The position numbers and the translations under genes are program-made. From assembly GCF_049331405.1 (NCBI RefSeq), contig NZ_CP186274.1, positions 8,804,001-8,868,000 of the forward strand: a stretch of 64,000 bases of DNA, written 5' to 3'. The notes below the pieces were generated by a model. It saw nothing but the letters and a program-made list of their open reading frames with translations. It was not told the DNA's origin and did no database searches. This stretch comes from PoT sp049331405 (GTDB taxonomy: Bacteria > Planctomycetota > Planctomycetia > Isosphaerales > Isosphaeraceae). Below are positions 25,586 through 35,500 of the stretch, piece after piece; the first letter of the stretch is position 1; each line of letters starts with the position of its first letter.

Positions 25586-26893
25586 TTACTTGGGATCGAG
25601 GAAGAGCCAGAGCTGGCTGAGGAGCCACTTGTCCCCTTGCTTGGTCCGGAGCTGGACGAATGGGAGTTCGGGCTCGCCGGAGATCACCCGGAATCGGCCG
25701 TTCACGACGATCAAGTCGGGGCGGATCTGGCGGACGAACTCGACCGTGTTCTTGGGGTCGATCTGCCTGTCGGTCTTGAAGCACTCGGCGTAGAACGTCT
25801 CGACCTCGGCCCGGCCTTGCTTCAGGTCCTCCCGATAGACGCCGTCGCGGTGGCTCACCAGGCGGATCGTGCCGTCGGCGGTATACGTCTCGGCGAGGGC
25901 CGCGGCGTTCCTGGCGTTGAAGAGGTCCGCGCCCGCTTTCAGGAACGACTCGGCGATGGTCTCGGCCTCCGACTTGGCGGGGGCCTCGCTCCGTGCGTAG
26001 GCCTTGCCCGTGCCCGAGGATTGCAGGGCCACGGTCGCGCCCGTGGCGAGGATGCCGGCCGCGAGTGCCCCGACGCCCAGCTTGAAGATTCGGTCCAGGA
26101 TCATGGTGCGTATCGCCCCTTTCGTCAGTGTGGCGACCGCCGGGACCACCCCGGCGGCCGTGAGATTCCCGCAAACGCCCCCCAACGCCAGCCGGACCGT
26201 GGCCACGGCCAGGCTCGGAGGGATCGGCTCGTTCGCCCGATGCGACCCGCCTCGATCCGGCGCAACAGCCTCGATCGCCCCGGCCAGGCCGAGGTGGTCG
26301 AGCCGGCCGCGGAGTTTGTCGCGACCCCGGGAGAGCCGGCTCCGCACGGTGCCCACCGGCCAGCCGAGCTGCGAGGCCGCCTCGTCGTGCGTCAGGCCCT
26401 GCAAGTAGCAGAGGACGATGGGAGATCGGAAGCGCTCGGGCAGGCGCTCGACCTCCGCATGGAGGAGCCGGTCGAGGTCGTCGACCTCGGCGGGAGCCAT
26501 GACATTCACGGCCCGGCTCGCCGCCTTCTGCTCGTGCCGGGCGCGTCGGGCCCGGTCCGAGGCCGATCGCGTGGCGACCCGGTAGGCGACGCCGTGGAGC
26601 CAGGGCCCGATCGAGTCCCTGACCCAGAGCGACCCGGCCCGCTTCGCGAGGACGAGGAAGGTCGCCTGGAAGGCGTCCTCGGCGTCGTTCGCGTCGCGGA
26701 GGAGGCCCCGGCAGACGCGCAGGACCATCGGGCCGTGCCGATCCATGAGCGAGGCGAACGCCATGTCGCCCCCTTCGTCGCGTTCGCGCACGAAGCGTTC
26801 CAGCAACTGGCCGTCCGACAGGCTCCCGCTCCGCCCCCTGGCCATCAGGTTGCGGAGATCGCCCGAGCCCCCCGCCGCTCGCATCCCGGGCAT
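25586..26893 (-). CDS. ECF RNA polymerase sigma factor fused to a membrane segment and an NTF2/SnoaL-like domain
   Basis: 435 residues. Region sigma-2 (about 45-115) shows the typical DANDAEDAFQATFLVL motif and sigma-4 (about 145-195) shows the LPERFRSPIVLCYLQGLTHDEAA and GTVRSRLSRGRDKLR helix-turn-helix. A Pro/Ala region with hydrophobic stretches near 228-255 and 270-292 follows, then a C-terminal domain of about 130 residues resembling SnoaL/SgcJ NTF2-like domains (ESFLKAGADLFNARNAAALAETYTAD ... RFRVISG ... WLLSQLWLFLDPK). In related ECF groups a fused NTF2-like domain replaces a separate anti-sigma factor and controls activity; here it may be held across the membrane. Start could be 26893 or 26884. 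No separate anti-sigma gene is adjacent. Confidence 0.88.
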   Translation of the reverse strand: MPGMRAAGGSGDLRNLMARGRSGSLSDGQLLERFVRERDEGGDMAFASLMDRHGPMVLRVCRGLLRDANDAEDAFQATFLVLAKRAGSLWVRDSIGPWLHGVAYRVATRSASDRARRARHEQKAASRAVNVMAPAEVDDLDRLLHAEVERLPERFRSPIVLCYLQGLTHDEAASQLGWPVGTVRSRLSRGRDKLRGRLDHLGLAGAIEAVAPDRGGSHRANEPIPPSLAVATVRLALGGVCGNLTAAGVVPAVATLTKGAIRTMILDRIFKLGVGALAAGILATGATVALQSSGTGKAYARSEAPAKSEAETIAESFLKAGADLFNARNAAALAETYTADGTIRLVSHRDGVYREDLKQGRAEVETFYAECFKTDRQIDPKNTVEFVRQIRPDLIVVNGRFRVISGEPELPFVQLRTKQGDKWLLSQLWLFLDPK

Positions 26894-27143
26894 GGATGTT
26901 GCCCCCCTCGCCTCGACCCCGTCTTTCTTCCAGTAATGCCACGAGGCCGCCCCGCCAATCCACCCTCCCTCGGGATTTTTCTCGCGCGGGCCCGAAGGTT
27001 AACACACCAGCGTGACAGGCCGGAGGTTGCGGATTGCCGAAGGGGGGAAGTCGGGCGGTCCGGACGGGCGAGGGGCGAAGGGCGAGGGGGTGACGCCCTT
27101 CGCGTCAGGCCATGACCGCAAAGTCTTTGAGCGGCCGAAGATC

Positions 27144-29897
27144 CTAGATCTTGTCGACGAGGTTGGCGATCACCGCGGTCAGCTCGGCGAATTCGACGGG
27201 CTTGGCGAGGTGGATCTGATAGCCGGAAAGCAGGACCTTGCGACGATCCTCGGGGCGCGCATAGGCGGTCAGGGCGACGGCCGGGCAGCGCGGGCGGCCG
27301 AGGCTCGATTCGAGATTCCGGAGCTGCTTGATGAACTCGTAGCCATCGAGGCCGGGCATGCCGATGTCGCTCACGATGACGTCGAACTTGGCCCCCTGGA
27401 AGCGGGCCAGTCCCTCCTCGCCCGAGCCCGCCGTGACGACCTCGGCGCCGCATTCTTCCAGGACGCGCGACATCATCTCCCTGGCGTCGGTCTCGTCGTC
27501 GACGATCAGGATCTTGACGCCGTTCAGGTCGATCTGGTCGTCCTCGATCGGCGACATCTCGCGGGTCGGGTGGACTCCCGTCCTGCGTCCTTCGTTCGCG
27601 ACGGCCCGCACGGGGAGCGAGACGACGAACGTGGAGCCTTGCCCATCCCCCTCGCTCCTGACGAAGATCGTCCCGCCGTGGAGCTCGACGAGGTGGCGGA
27701 CGATCGAGAGCCCGAGCCCGAGCCCGCCGTGCTTCCGATTCGTGGCGGCGTCCTGCTGGCGGAAGCGGTCGAAGACGTGGGGGATGAACTTCGGGTCGAT
27801 CCCCTGGCCGGTGTCAGAGACGCTGACCTCGACGTGCGAGTCGATCCGCTCGATCAGGACCTGGATCTTACCCCCCCTTGGCGTGAACTTGACCGCGTTC
27901 GAGAGCAGGTTCCAGAAGACCTGCTGGAGCCGGGTCGGATCCCCCGAGATGTGGACCCGGTGCAAGGTGTCCAGGAGCCGCTCGATCCGGACCCCCTTGG
28001 CCTGCGCGGCCGGGGCGACCGTCTCCAGGGCGGCGGAGACCGTCGAGGTGAGGTCCACCTGCTGCATGTCCAGGCGCAGCTTGCCCGAGGTGATCCGGCT
28101 GGCGTCGAGGAGGTCCTCGATCATTGTCGCCTGGATCCGGGCGTTGCGCTCGATGACCTCGCCGGCCTCGCGGATGTCCTCGGTGTCGTGGGCCCGGCGG
28201 AGGATCTGGCTCCAGCCGATGATGGCGTTGAGCGGGGTGCGCAGCTCGTGCGAGAGCGTGGCGACGAACTCGTCCTTCATCCGCCCGAGCCGCTCGGCCT
28301 CGCTCCTGGCGGCGCGCTCGCTGGCGAGCATCTCCTCCTTCTCGACATCCCCCCGACGCAGGACCCGGTTCTGCTTCACGAGGTCGGCCGCGCGTCCGAG
28401 CATGGCCTCGGCGAGGTCGCGCCTCAGGTCGTTGGCCGCGGCGATCTCCGAGGCGGTCCAGGGCTGGCTCTTGCCCCTCACCACCTGCTTCCAGAGCGCG
28501 AACGAGCCCCGGGGGCTGAGCCGGACGGCCCCGTCGCCTTTCTCCACGGTCTTGGAGGGGTCGCCCGCCCAGTCGACCTCGCGGACCTGCTCGGGGCGGA
28601 ACCACATGACCCAGTCCCGCATCCGCTTCCGCATCGAGATCGCGAGCAGGCCGGCGGCGACCGCCCCGATCGAAGGCAGGCCGAGAGCGGAGCCGAGGGA
28701 GTCTGTGTGGAAGACCTCGGTCACCTCGCGAGCCTCGAGGAGCTCGCAGATCTGGAGGATCTCCTCGACGGCCGGGGTCAGGCCGATCCGGGTCACCTCG
28801 TTGTCGTGGATCACCGCCGCGCCGCTGGCCTCGAGGAGGTCGAGGATGGTCGGCTCGACGTCGATGAGGGCGATCCCGACCTGCTCCATCCTCCAGAGCC
28901 GATCGGCGATCTCGAGCCGGACCGAATTCATGCGGTGGCCGTACTTCGCCCGCTCCTGCTCCTCGCGCGAGACGAGCTGCATCGACATCACCTGGCCGAG
29001 CAGCTCGCAGGCGGTGCGGATGTCGTAGGGGACGTACTTCGGTGAGTAGTGGTGGCAGGCCACGAGCCCCCAGAGTCGGTTATCCTTCAACAAGGAGATC
29101 GACATGGAGGCCCCGACGCCCATGTTGCGCAGGTATTCGAGGTGGATCGGCGAGACGCTGCGCAGGACCGACTGGCTGAGGTCGAGGGGGGCGGGGGACT
29201 CGGGCCCCGACGGCGGGAGGATCGGCACGGGGGCGTAGTCGCGGTCGGCGATGAACCGGAGCCAGTTCTGGACGTAGAGGTCGCGGGCCTGCTTGGGGAT
29301 GTCCGAGGCCGGGTAGTGGAGGCCGAAGAAGGGCTCGAGGTCGTCCCGCTTCGACTCGGCGATGACGATCCCGTTCCAGTCGTCGTCGAACCGATAGACC
29401 ATCACGCGGTCGAACCCGGCGATCTCCCTCACCCTGTGGGCGCAGATGTCGTACATCTCGCCTAGGTCCGACGCCTTGCGGAGCCTGGTGACGGCCCCCT
29501 GCGTGAGCCGATAGAGGTCGGCGACCGAGGCCCCGCCGGCGCTCCGCATCGGCTCGAACTCGAGGATCGTCCGCCCGCCCGCGCGATGGACGATGGCGTC
29601 GTAGCCGGCGGGGCCCCCCTTGGGCCTGACCGTGTAGAGGTACTTGGGCGAGGCGTCGTCCTTGAGCCGATTGATGCCGTCGGCGACCCTGCTGTAATCG
29701 ACCTCGTCGAAGAGCGTGGCGAGGGGGAGCCCGATGGCGTCGAGCGGGGCCACCCCGAAGAAATCGGCCAGGTTCTCGGACGCGTGGGAGATGACCCCAT
29801 CCTCGGCCCCGATGGCGATCAGGGCCCCGTGCGGCTGCACCGCCCCCGGGATGCGGATCGGTTCGTCCTCGCAGTTATTCAGGGTGATTTCCGACAT
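27144..29897 (-). CDS. bphP: Bacteriophytochrome hybrid histidine kinase with C-terminal receiver
   Basis: A red/far-red photoreceptor kinase of 917 residues. The PAS-GAF-PHY core is complete: Cys9 in LNNCEDEP is the expected biliverdin attachment site, IPGAVQPHG follows; the GAF domain has YPASDIPKQAR (Asp199), SPIHLEYLRNMG (His252) and CHHYSP (His282-283); the PHY tongue has WFRPEQV and SPRGSF (461-466). Then come a coiled-coil linker, HisKA with SHELRTPLN (His550), a HATPase with DTGQGI and GGLGLGLSIV, and a receiver domain with Asp800-801, phosphoacceptor Asp844 (VSDIGMP) and Lys899. ATG 29897 was chosen because it places the Cys near the N-terminus as in the family. No heme oxygenase or separate response regulator gene is in the window. 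Confidence 0.94.
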   Translation of the reverse strand: MSEITLNNCEDEPIRIPGAVQPHGALIAIGAEDGVISHASENLADFFGVAPLDAIGLPLATLFDEVDYSRVADGINRLKDDASPKYLYTVRPKGGPAGYDAIVHRAGGRTILEFEPMRSAGGASVADLYRLTQGAVTRLRKASDLGEMYDICAHRVREIAGFDRVMVYRFDDDWNGIVIAESKRDDLEPFFGLHYPASDIPKQARDLYVQNWLRFIADRDYAPVPILPPSGPESPAPLDLSQSVLRSVSPIHLEYLRNMGVGASMSISLLKDNRLWGLVACHHYSPKYVPYDIRTACELLGQVMSMQLVSREEQERAKYGHRMNSVRLEIADRLWRMEQVGIALIDVEPTILDLLEASGAAVIHDNEVTRIGLTPAVEEILQICELLEAREVTEVFHTDSLGSALGLPSIGAVAAGLLAISMRKRMRDWVMWFRPEQVREVDWAGDPSKTVEKGDGAVRLSPRGSFALWKQVVRGKSQPWTASEIAAANDLRRDLAEAMLGRAADLVKQNRVLRRGDVEKEEMLASERAARSEAERLGRMKDEFVATLSHELRTPLNAIIGWSQILRRAHDTEDIREAGEVIERNARIQATMIEDLLDASRITSGKLRLDMQQVDLTSTVSAALETVAPAAQAKGVRIERLLDTLHRVHISGDPTRLQQVFWNLLSNAVKFTPRGGKIQVLIERIDSHVEVSVSDTGQGIDPKFIPHVFDRFRQQDAATNRKHGGLGLGLSIVRHLVELHGGTIFVRSEGDGQGSTFVVSLPVRAVANEGRRTGVHPTREMSPIEDDQIDLNGVKILIVDDETDAREMMSRVLEECGAEVVTAGSGEEGLARFQGAKFDVIVSDIGMPGLDGYEFIKQLRNLESSLGRPRCPAVALTAYARPEDRRKVLLSGYQIHLAKPVEFAELTAVIANLVDKI

Positions 29898-30560
29898 TCC
29901 GAGAATCCGATTGAGATGGTGACGACCTTCTCCGCCGACGCCCCCGGGCGACTTCCGCTCCGACGCCGACCACGGCATGAATACGAATCCAGCAGGCCCG
30001 ATCCCGTCGATATCTCCTCCGCCCGAGGCACGTCAAGTCGACATGCGATCGCGGGCGGATTCGAGTTTTCCATCCATTTGGGCCATCGAGAGTCTCGACG
30101 ACGATCGCGGCGGCCTGAGTCTCATGGCTGACTGAAAGCGGTTCCGACCTCGGTCAGAGGATCGGGCGGGGAATCCGTCGCGACCTCGCGCGACGTTCTT
30201 GGCCCGGCCGAAGCCGCGTCCATCCTCCGATTCGCGGGCTTCGGACAAGGGATTCCCGATCGGCGTGAATTCCGATTCCCGACCCGGCCGGCACCACCGA
30301 GCTCAAGCCTGGAAATCTGTAGGAACATTCACATACATCTTGCGTGCCGCGTCCTCGAAATCCGGCGCGACCCGACCCCTCTACGGTAAAGCCTGCTCTG
30401 ATGAGAAGGAAGAGCGATGAACCGCCGAAGTGACCCCGTGTTGATTGATCGAGTCGCACAGGTTCGATTTCGGGATCCGTTCAAGAGGGTAGGGAACGTT
30501 TGAGCTCCTCCCCGACAAGGCAGGAGACCCGTCGCAAACCCAGGCCGTTTTTCCCGTGTT
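29898..30560. other. Gene-free region upstream of the phytochrome gene
   Basis: No frame here has the codon bias, start context or motifs of a gene. It should contain the phytochrome promoter, but no convincing -35/-10 pair was seen. Base composition is less GC-rich near 30310-30500. Confidence 0.4.
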
Positions 30561-30790
30561 TGGGTGGCCCTGGTTGGGACAACCAGGGTCGCGAAGCGAC
30601 ACGAGGTTTTTCGTCGAGAACGCTCGGAACCGGGTAATGGTCTACCGCCGGCGGATGACTCCCCCGGGTCCATTGCAGAAGCCGCCTCGACTTCCGGGGA
30701 TCGGGAGCCGGGTGACCGGAAACGGCCGGGCCTATTGCGGTCGACCTCTCGTCGCTGCGCGACCCTGGTTGTCCCGACCAGGGCCGCCCA
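30561..30790. repeat. 230-bp element with 46-bp imperfect inverted ends, relative of the one at 371-630
   Basis: 30561-30606 and 30745-30790 are reverse complements at 41 of 46 positions, separated by 138 bp. Each arm has the same two palindromes as the first element: GTCGC-GAA-GCGAC in one arm and GTCGC-TGC-GCGAC in the other, next to TGGTTG-3 bp-CAACCA. Relative to the first element the second stem changed from CGATTG/CAATCG to TGGTTG/CAACCA, keeping the pairing. The spacer is not obviously similar to that of the first copy. The following 200 bases up to 31006 hold no visible gene. Confidence 0.75.
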
Positions 30791-31006
30791 AAGACGGAGA
30801 AATCAATGGCAGCTCGTTTTTGCGTCCAGAAGGGACGGGGAACCTGTTCCCTCGCTCGAAGGGGATTGTGAGAGTCTTCTCGTCGCAGCGAGACTCGATC
30901 ACATTAATCGAGTGATAGCCTTCGACTCTGAAACACACGATCTTAAATAGAAGCATGCCACTTGAGATCGTCTTCAAAATCAAGGCCAAACTCGAACCAA
31001 CGGCGA

Positions 31007-31450
31007 TCAGGCGGGGTCGTGCTTCTCGACGGTGGCGATGATGGCCCGGGCGGCTTCGAGGTCGCCGGGCTCGTCGAAGTAGGCGGCAATCTGGAGGTGG
31101 CCTTCGTCGCTGAAGATCAGGACGTGGAGGGATTCGACGGGGCCGTCGCCGATCTCGTCGAGGAGGCGATAGCTGTAGCGGGTGATCCCGTCGCGATCGG
31201 TCCAGGACTCGTCGTGGCGGTCCGGGGAGGCTTCCTGCTTCAACGCGGCGAGGCGGGCCTCGCGGGTCTGGCCGAGGTCGTTGCCCCAGGCGGAGAGCCA
31301 GAAGGTCAGGCCGGGGCGCCAGAGGACGAGCTCATCCTCCTCGACCCGACGCGCGAAGGGCTCGGGCAGCTCGATCGACCAGCGCCGGGTGATCTGGCTG
31401 CGGCCCTCGACGAGCGGATAATCGGGCGGCGGCCATCGGTGCTCCGACAT
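31007..31450 (-). CDS. Conserved hypothetical protein, soluble, about 147 residues
   Basis: The sequence has a Trp-rich core (RRWSIELPEP, VLWRPGLTFWLSAWGND) and a C-terminal half reading like a small alpha/beta domain (YSYRLLDEIGDG ... VLIFSDEGHLQIAAYFD). I recall similar uncharacterised proteins in Proteobacteria with the same ELPEPF and LVLWRPG motifs, but no function. ATG 31450 follows an AGGT; the frame extends further upstream without family-like sequence. No signal peptide. It is followed on the other side by the tRNA gene. Confidence 0.68.
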   Translation of the reverse strand: MSEHRWPPPDYPLVEGRSQITRRWSIELPEPFARRVEEDELVLWRPGLTFWLSAWGNDLGQTREARLAALKQEASPDRHDESWTDRDGITRYSYRLLDEIGDGPVESLHVLIFSDEGHLQIAAYFDEPGDLEAARAIIATVEKHDPA

Positions 31451-31577
31451 GATGTGACCGACCTGTGATCGGCCTCCCCTCGGGCAGCGTTGGGCGGTGA
31501 TCCAGAAATGGAATGGATGCGCCCTGGTGCCAACAAAAACAGCCAACGACTCGCGTTGGCTGTCTTCTTTATCGTAA

Positions 31578-31666
31578 CGGAGAGGGGGGGATTCGAACCC
31601 CCGAGACCCCTTGCGGAGCCTAACGGTTTAGCAAACCGTCGCTTTCGACCACTCAGCCACCTCTCC
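31578..31666 (-). tRNA. tRNA-Ser, anticodon GCU
   Basis: An 89-base tRNA folds with acceptor stem GGAGAGG/CCTCTCC, discriminator G (typical of serine), a long variable arm and T-loop TTCGAAT. The anticodon GCT is at 31630-31632 inside the loop flanked by GGTTT/AAACC. The 3' CCA is not encoded and must be added enzymatically. Confidence 0.96.
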
Positions 31667-31728
31667 TACCGCAGTCAAAGGGGAGAAATTCGCGACTTCG
31701 AAATCGCGTCATCCCCGAGACTTCCGAA

Positions 31729-31757
31729 AAGTAACAAACCGGGGGCGGGGCAGTCAA
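31729..31757 (-). promoter_or_regulatory. Promoter of the tRNA-Ser gene
   Basis: On the minus strand TTGACT (31752-31757) is followed after exactly 17 bp by TTACTT (31729-31734), about 60 bases before the mature 5' end. Confidence 0.6.
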
Positions 31758-31966
31758 CTCTAGATTCGAGACTTGGCCGGGTCATGGGCCGAGGTCGGCT
31801 GGCCGGGCCGATTGACCGGGCTCCCGGGCGGGGTGCGCGGGGGGTGCGCCGACGGGGATTGGATTGCGGAATGTCACGGCATGGCGGTAGCTTATCAGGG
31901 TTCGTCGGCGAAGAATGGGGACGGGCCCAGGATGGTCGAGGGGCGAACCCTGATGGGGGTGAAGAC

Positions 31967-32569
31967 ATGTCCGCCGGTGATCCGCCGCGGGACGGTGACA
32001 GCGAGATCCCGACCTTCCTGGCCCGGATCCAGGCGGGGGACGAGTCTGCGGCCAGGGAACTGCTCACGCGGTACGAGGCGGAAGTGCGCCTCGTGGTGCG
32101 CCGGCAGTTGCCCAGGCTGCTGAGATCGCGGTTCGACTCGCTCGATTTCCTGCAGAGCGTCTGGGGCAGCTTCTTCCGCCGTGTGCGCACGGGGCCCGCC
32201 GAATTCGAAGATTCGCGGCACCTTGTCGCGTTCCTGGCCCGGGCTGCGAAGAATAAGGTGATCGACGAATACCGACGAGCCGCGAGTCGGAAACAGGATA
32301 TGCATCGCGAAGAGCCCCTCTGGGTCGACGGGGGCCGCCCCAAGGACCTTCCCGCCGACACCGACACCCCCAGCGAACTCGCCCAGGCCCGCGAGGTCTT
32401 CGGCAGGCTCCGGGACCTCGTGCCCGAGGGGCGTCGGACCATCATCGAGTTGAAGGCCGAGGGGCTCTCCAGCAAGGATATCGGCGAACGGCTCGGGATC
32501 AGCGAGCGGACGGTCCAGCGTGTCCTCGAAGACCTGCGCAAACGCGCGGAGACGGAGTTGGAGAGCTAA
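31967..32569 (+). CDS. ECF-type RNA polymerase sigma factor
   Basis: 200 residues. Sigma-2 is recognisable in FDSLDFLQSVWGSFFRR and LARAAKNKVIDEYRR; sigma-4 in RTIIELKAEGLSSKDIGERLGISERTVQRVLEDLRKR. The SDFLQS-like and KxKxIDEYRR features are of the planctomycete group whose genes sit next to Ser/Thr kinases. ATG 31967 follows GGGGGTG. The kinase gene starts 3 bases after the stop codon, so the two are one operon and the kinase probably controls the sigma factor or its regulon; this is inference from gene order seen repeatedly in planctomycetes. Confidence 0.9.
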   Translation: MSAGDPPRDGDSEIPTFLARIQAGDESAARELLTRYEAEVRLVVRRQLPRLLRSRFDSLDFLQSVWGSFFRRVRTGPAEFEDSRHLVAFLARAAKNKVIDEYRRAASRKQDMHREEPLWVDGGRPKDLPADTDTPSELAQAREVFGRLRDLVPEGRRTIIELKAEGLSSKDIGERLGISERTVQRVLEDLRKRAETELES

Positions 32570-32572
32570 GGG

Positions 32573-35500
32573 ATGAGCGTCTCCACCTCGGGTCGGACCT
32601 GGGATGACGCCTCGTCACCCGCCGCCATCCAGCTCGTTCGCCGGTTCGAGGTGGCCTGGCGTGACGCGGAAGGGGGCGGCACGGGCAGGCACCCCACGCC
32701 CGATGACTTCCTCAGCGGCTCCTCGATCGAGAGCCCGGGCGCCCGCCTCGCGCTGCTCCGGGCCGACCTCGCCCTGCGCCGAGAGGCCGGCGAGGCGGTC
32801 GACGCCTCCTGGTATCGCGAGCACTACCCCGACCTCGAGAGCGAGAGCCTCGTCGCGCTCATCTACGAGGAGTTCTGCCTCCGCGAGGAGGACGGGGAGG
32901 AGCCCGACCCGGCCGACTACTTCGCGCGCTACCCCGACGTGGCCTCGCAGCTCCGCCGCGTCCTCGACATCCACGGGCTCGTCGGCACCGGCCAGACGAC
33001 GATCTCGCACGCCGTCGCGACGCCCCAGATCCCGTTCCCGGAGGCCGGGCAGACGATCGCGGGTTTCCACCTCGTCGAGGAGCTCGGCCGGGGGGCCTTC
33101 GCCCGGGTCTTCCGCGCCGAGGAACGCCAGCTCGCCGACCGGCCGGTCGCGCTCAAGGTCGCGCGCAACGGGTCGAGGGAGCCGCAGACCCTCGCCAGGC
33201 TCCAGCACACGCACATCGTGCCGGTCCACTCGACCCGAACCGACCCGGCGACGGGCCTGCACCTGCTCTGCATGCCCTACTTCGGCCGGGTCACGCTCGC
33301 CCAGATCCTGGCCGACCCCAAGGTGCAGGTCGCCCGCCACGGCGCGGACCTCGTCGATGCGCTCGACCGCCTCGAGCCGGCCGAGAGCCCCGAGATCGCC
33401 CACGGAGCCGGCCGCGCGGCGCTCGCCTGGCGGACGTATGCCCAGGCGATCGCCTGGTGGGGAGCCCGGATGGCCGAGGCCCTCGACCACGCCCATGAGC
33501 GCGGGGTCCTGCACCGCGACATCAAGCCCTCGAACGTGCTGGTCACGGGCGACGGGATGCCGATGCTCCTCGACTTCAACCTCGCCAAGGAGTCGCTGAT
33601 CGACGAGGCCGAGCGGGGCTCCGACACGCTCGGCGGCACGCTCGACTACATGGCCCCCGAGCACCTCGAGGCCCTCGCCGACGGGCTCTCGGATCGGGTC
33701 GACGCCAGGTCCGACGTCTACGGGCTCGGGGTCGTCCTGTACGAGGCGCTGATGGGGGAGCGCCCCTTCACGACCCCGAGAGGAGCGAGGTCGGCGGCCG
33801 AGCTACTCCTGAAGGCGGCCGACGAGCGTCGGGTCGAGGCCCCCTGGCTCCGCGAGTCGCACCCCGAGGTCCCCGTGCCGCTGGAGGCGGTCGTCCGCCG
33901 CTGCCTCGCCCCGGATCCGAAGGATCGCTTCGCCTCCGCGGCGCAGCTCGCGCACGACCTCCAGGCCGTCGCCGACGACCGCCCCCTGAGGTCCACCAAG
34001 GAACCGCTCACCAGCAGGGCCGTCCGCTGGGCCAGGCGCAACAGGCGCTCGCTGGCGATGGCCCTCCCGGTCGTCCTGGCCGTCCTCATCGCGGCGACGG
34101 TGACCTATCGGGACTACGAGTCTCGGCTCTCGGAGTACGAGGGCGCGGACAAGATCATCAGCGTCGCGGAGGCGAATTACCGCGACGGCAAATTCGAAGA
34201 CGCCCTGAGCGGATTCGACGCCGCTTCGAAGATCACCACCAAGTCCTCCCTGCGGGATCTCCACCGCAAGGCCCGAGAGGGTTGGCGTAAGGCCAACGAG
34301 GTGAAGATGGCGCGCGACGCCGCCATCGCATTCTTCAAGGAGGCGGACCCGCTCCGTTATCGCCTGAGCGGCCTCGTGGGGGACCCGGCCGCCGCCTTCG
34401 CCGACGTCAAGAAGCTGATGGGCCGCTTCTACATCCTCCAGAACGAGAACTGGACCAAACTCCCCGAGGTCGCCACGCTGCTGAGCGAGGAGCAGCGGCT
34501 GCGGCTCGTCAAGGAGGCGAACGAGTTGCTGTTCCTCTGGGCGGTCGCCCGGGGGAACGCGGGCGACAAGACGCACGTCGAGGACGCCCTCGCCGTCTGC
34601 AGGAAGGCCCTCGACTTCGCGGAGTACAAGGGCTCCTGGCAGGCCCTCGCCAACCTGCTCCTCAAATCCCTCGGCCGCGAGTCCGAGGCCGCCCTGGTCG
34701 TCCTGGATCCGGAACAGGAGCAGAAGGAGAAGAAGAAGGGCGAGGGGTCGGAGGATCGGGCGCTGGCGGAGGACGAGGCGGAGGCGAGGAGGACGAAGAA
34801 GGATCAGGAATGGGCCCTCGCCTGCTTCATGTGGGGCTACCTCAAGCAATACGAGCGCAGGTCGGACCAGGCCCTCTACTGGTTCCGGCGCTCGGTCCTG
34901 GTCGAGCCGCACGACTACTGGCATCAGTTCTACCTCGGCTACGCGGCCCACACGGCTCAGCTCCATGACGAGGCGCGGACGCACTACGAGGCGGCCGTGG
35001 CGCTCGACAACCCGTCCCCCTGGATCCACTTCAACCTCGGGCTCCTCCACCGCGACCAGCGGAACTGGACGTCGGCGATCGCCGAGCTGGACATCGCCAT
35101 CAAGGGGTTCAAGGGCAAGCCGGAGGAGCGCCGGGCCAAGTTCGCCCGCGGGTTCGTCCGGCAGTTCATGGGGAATTACCAGGGCGCCCGCGAGGACTAT
35201 AACGAGGTCATCGCCGACTCCAGCTCGCCCGACGCCAGCCTCGCCCGCCTCAATCTGGCCCAGATCGACGCCGACTCGGGGCAGATCGGCACGGCGATGC
35301 GAGAATACACGTCGCTGCTCGAGGACAACCCGGCGGATACCCAGGCGAGGCAGGGGCGGGCCTTGCTCCAGATGCGGCAAGGGCAGGCCGAGGCCGCCGA
35401 GGCCGACCTCGACGAGCTCCTGCTGCAGACGACCGGCCGCGAGGACTCGTTCCGGGCGCAGGCCCTCGCCAGCCGGGCGATGGTCCGGCTGGTCCTGGGC

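Noticed and set aside
25481..27115. 544-codon plus-strand frame across the ECF sigma-NTF2 gene
   Set aside because: Antisense to a gene with unmistakable sigma-2 and sigma-4 motifs; no domain of its own.
30556..30989. Small ORFs in the gap upstream of the 147-residue protein gene
   Set aside because: Same reason: they translate repeat arms; composition is not gene-like.
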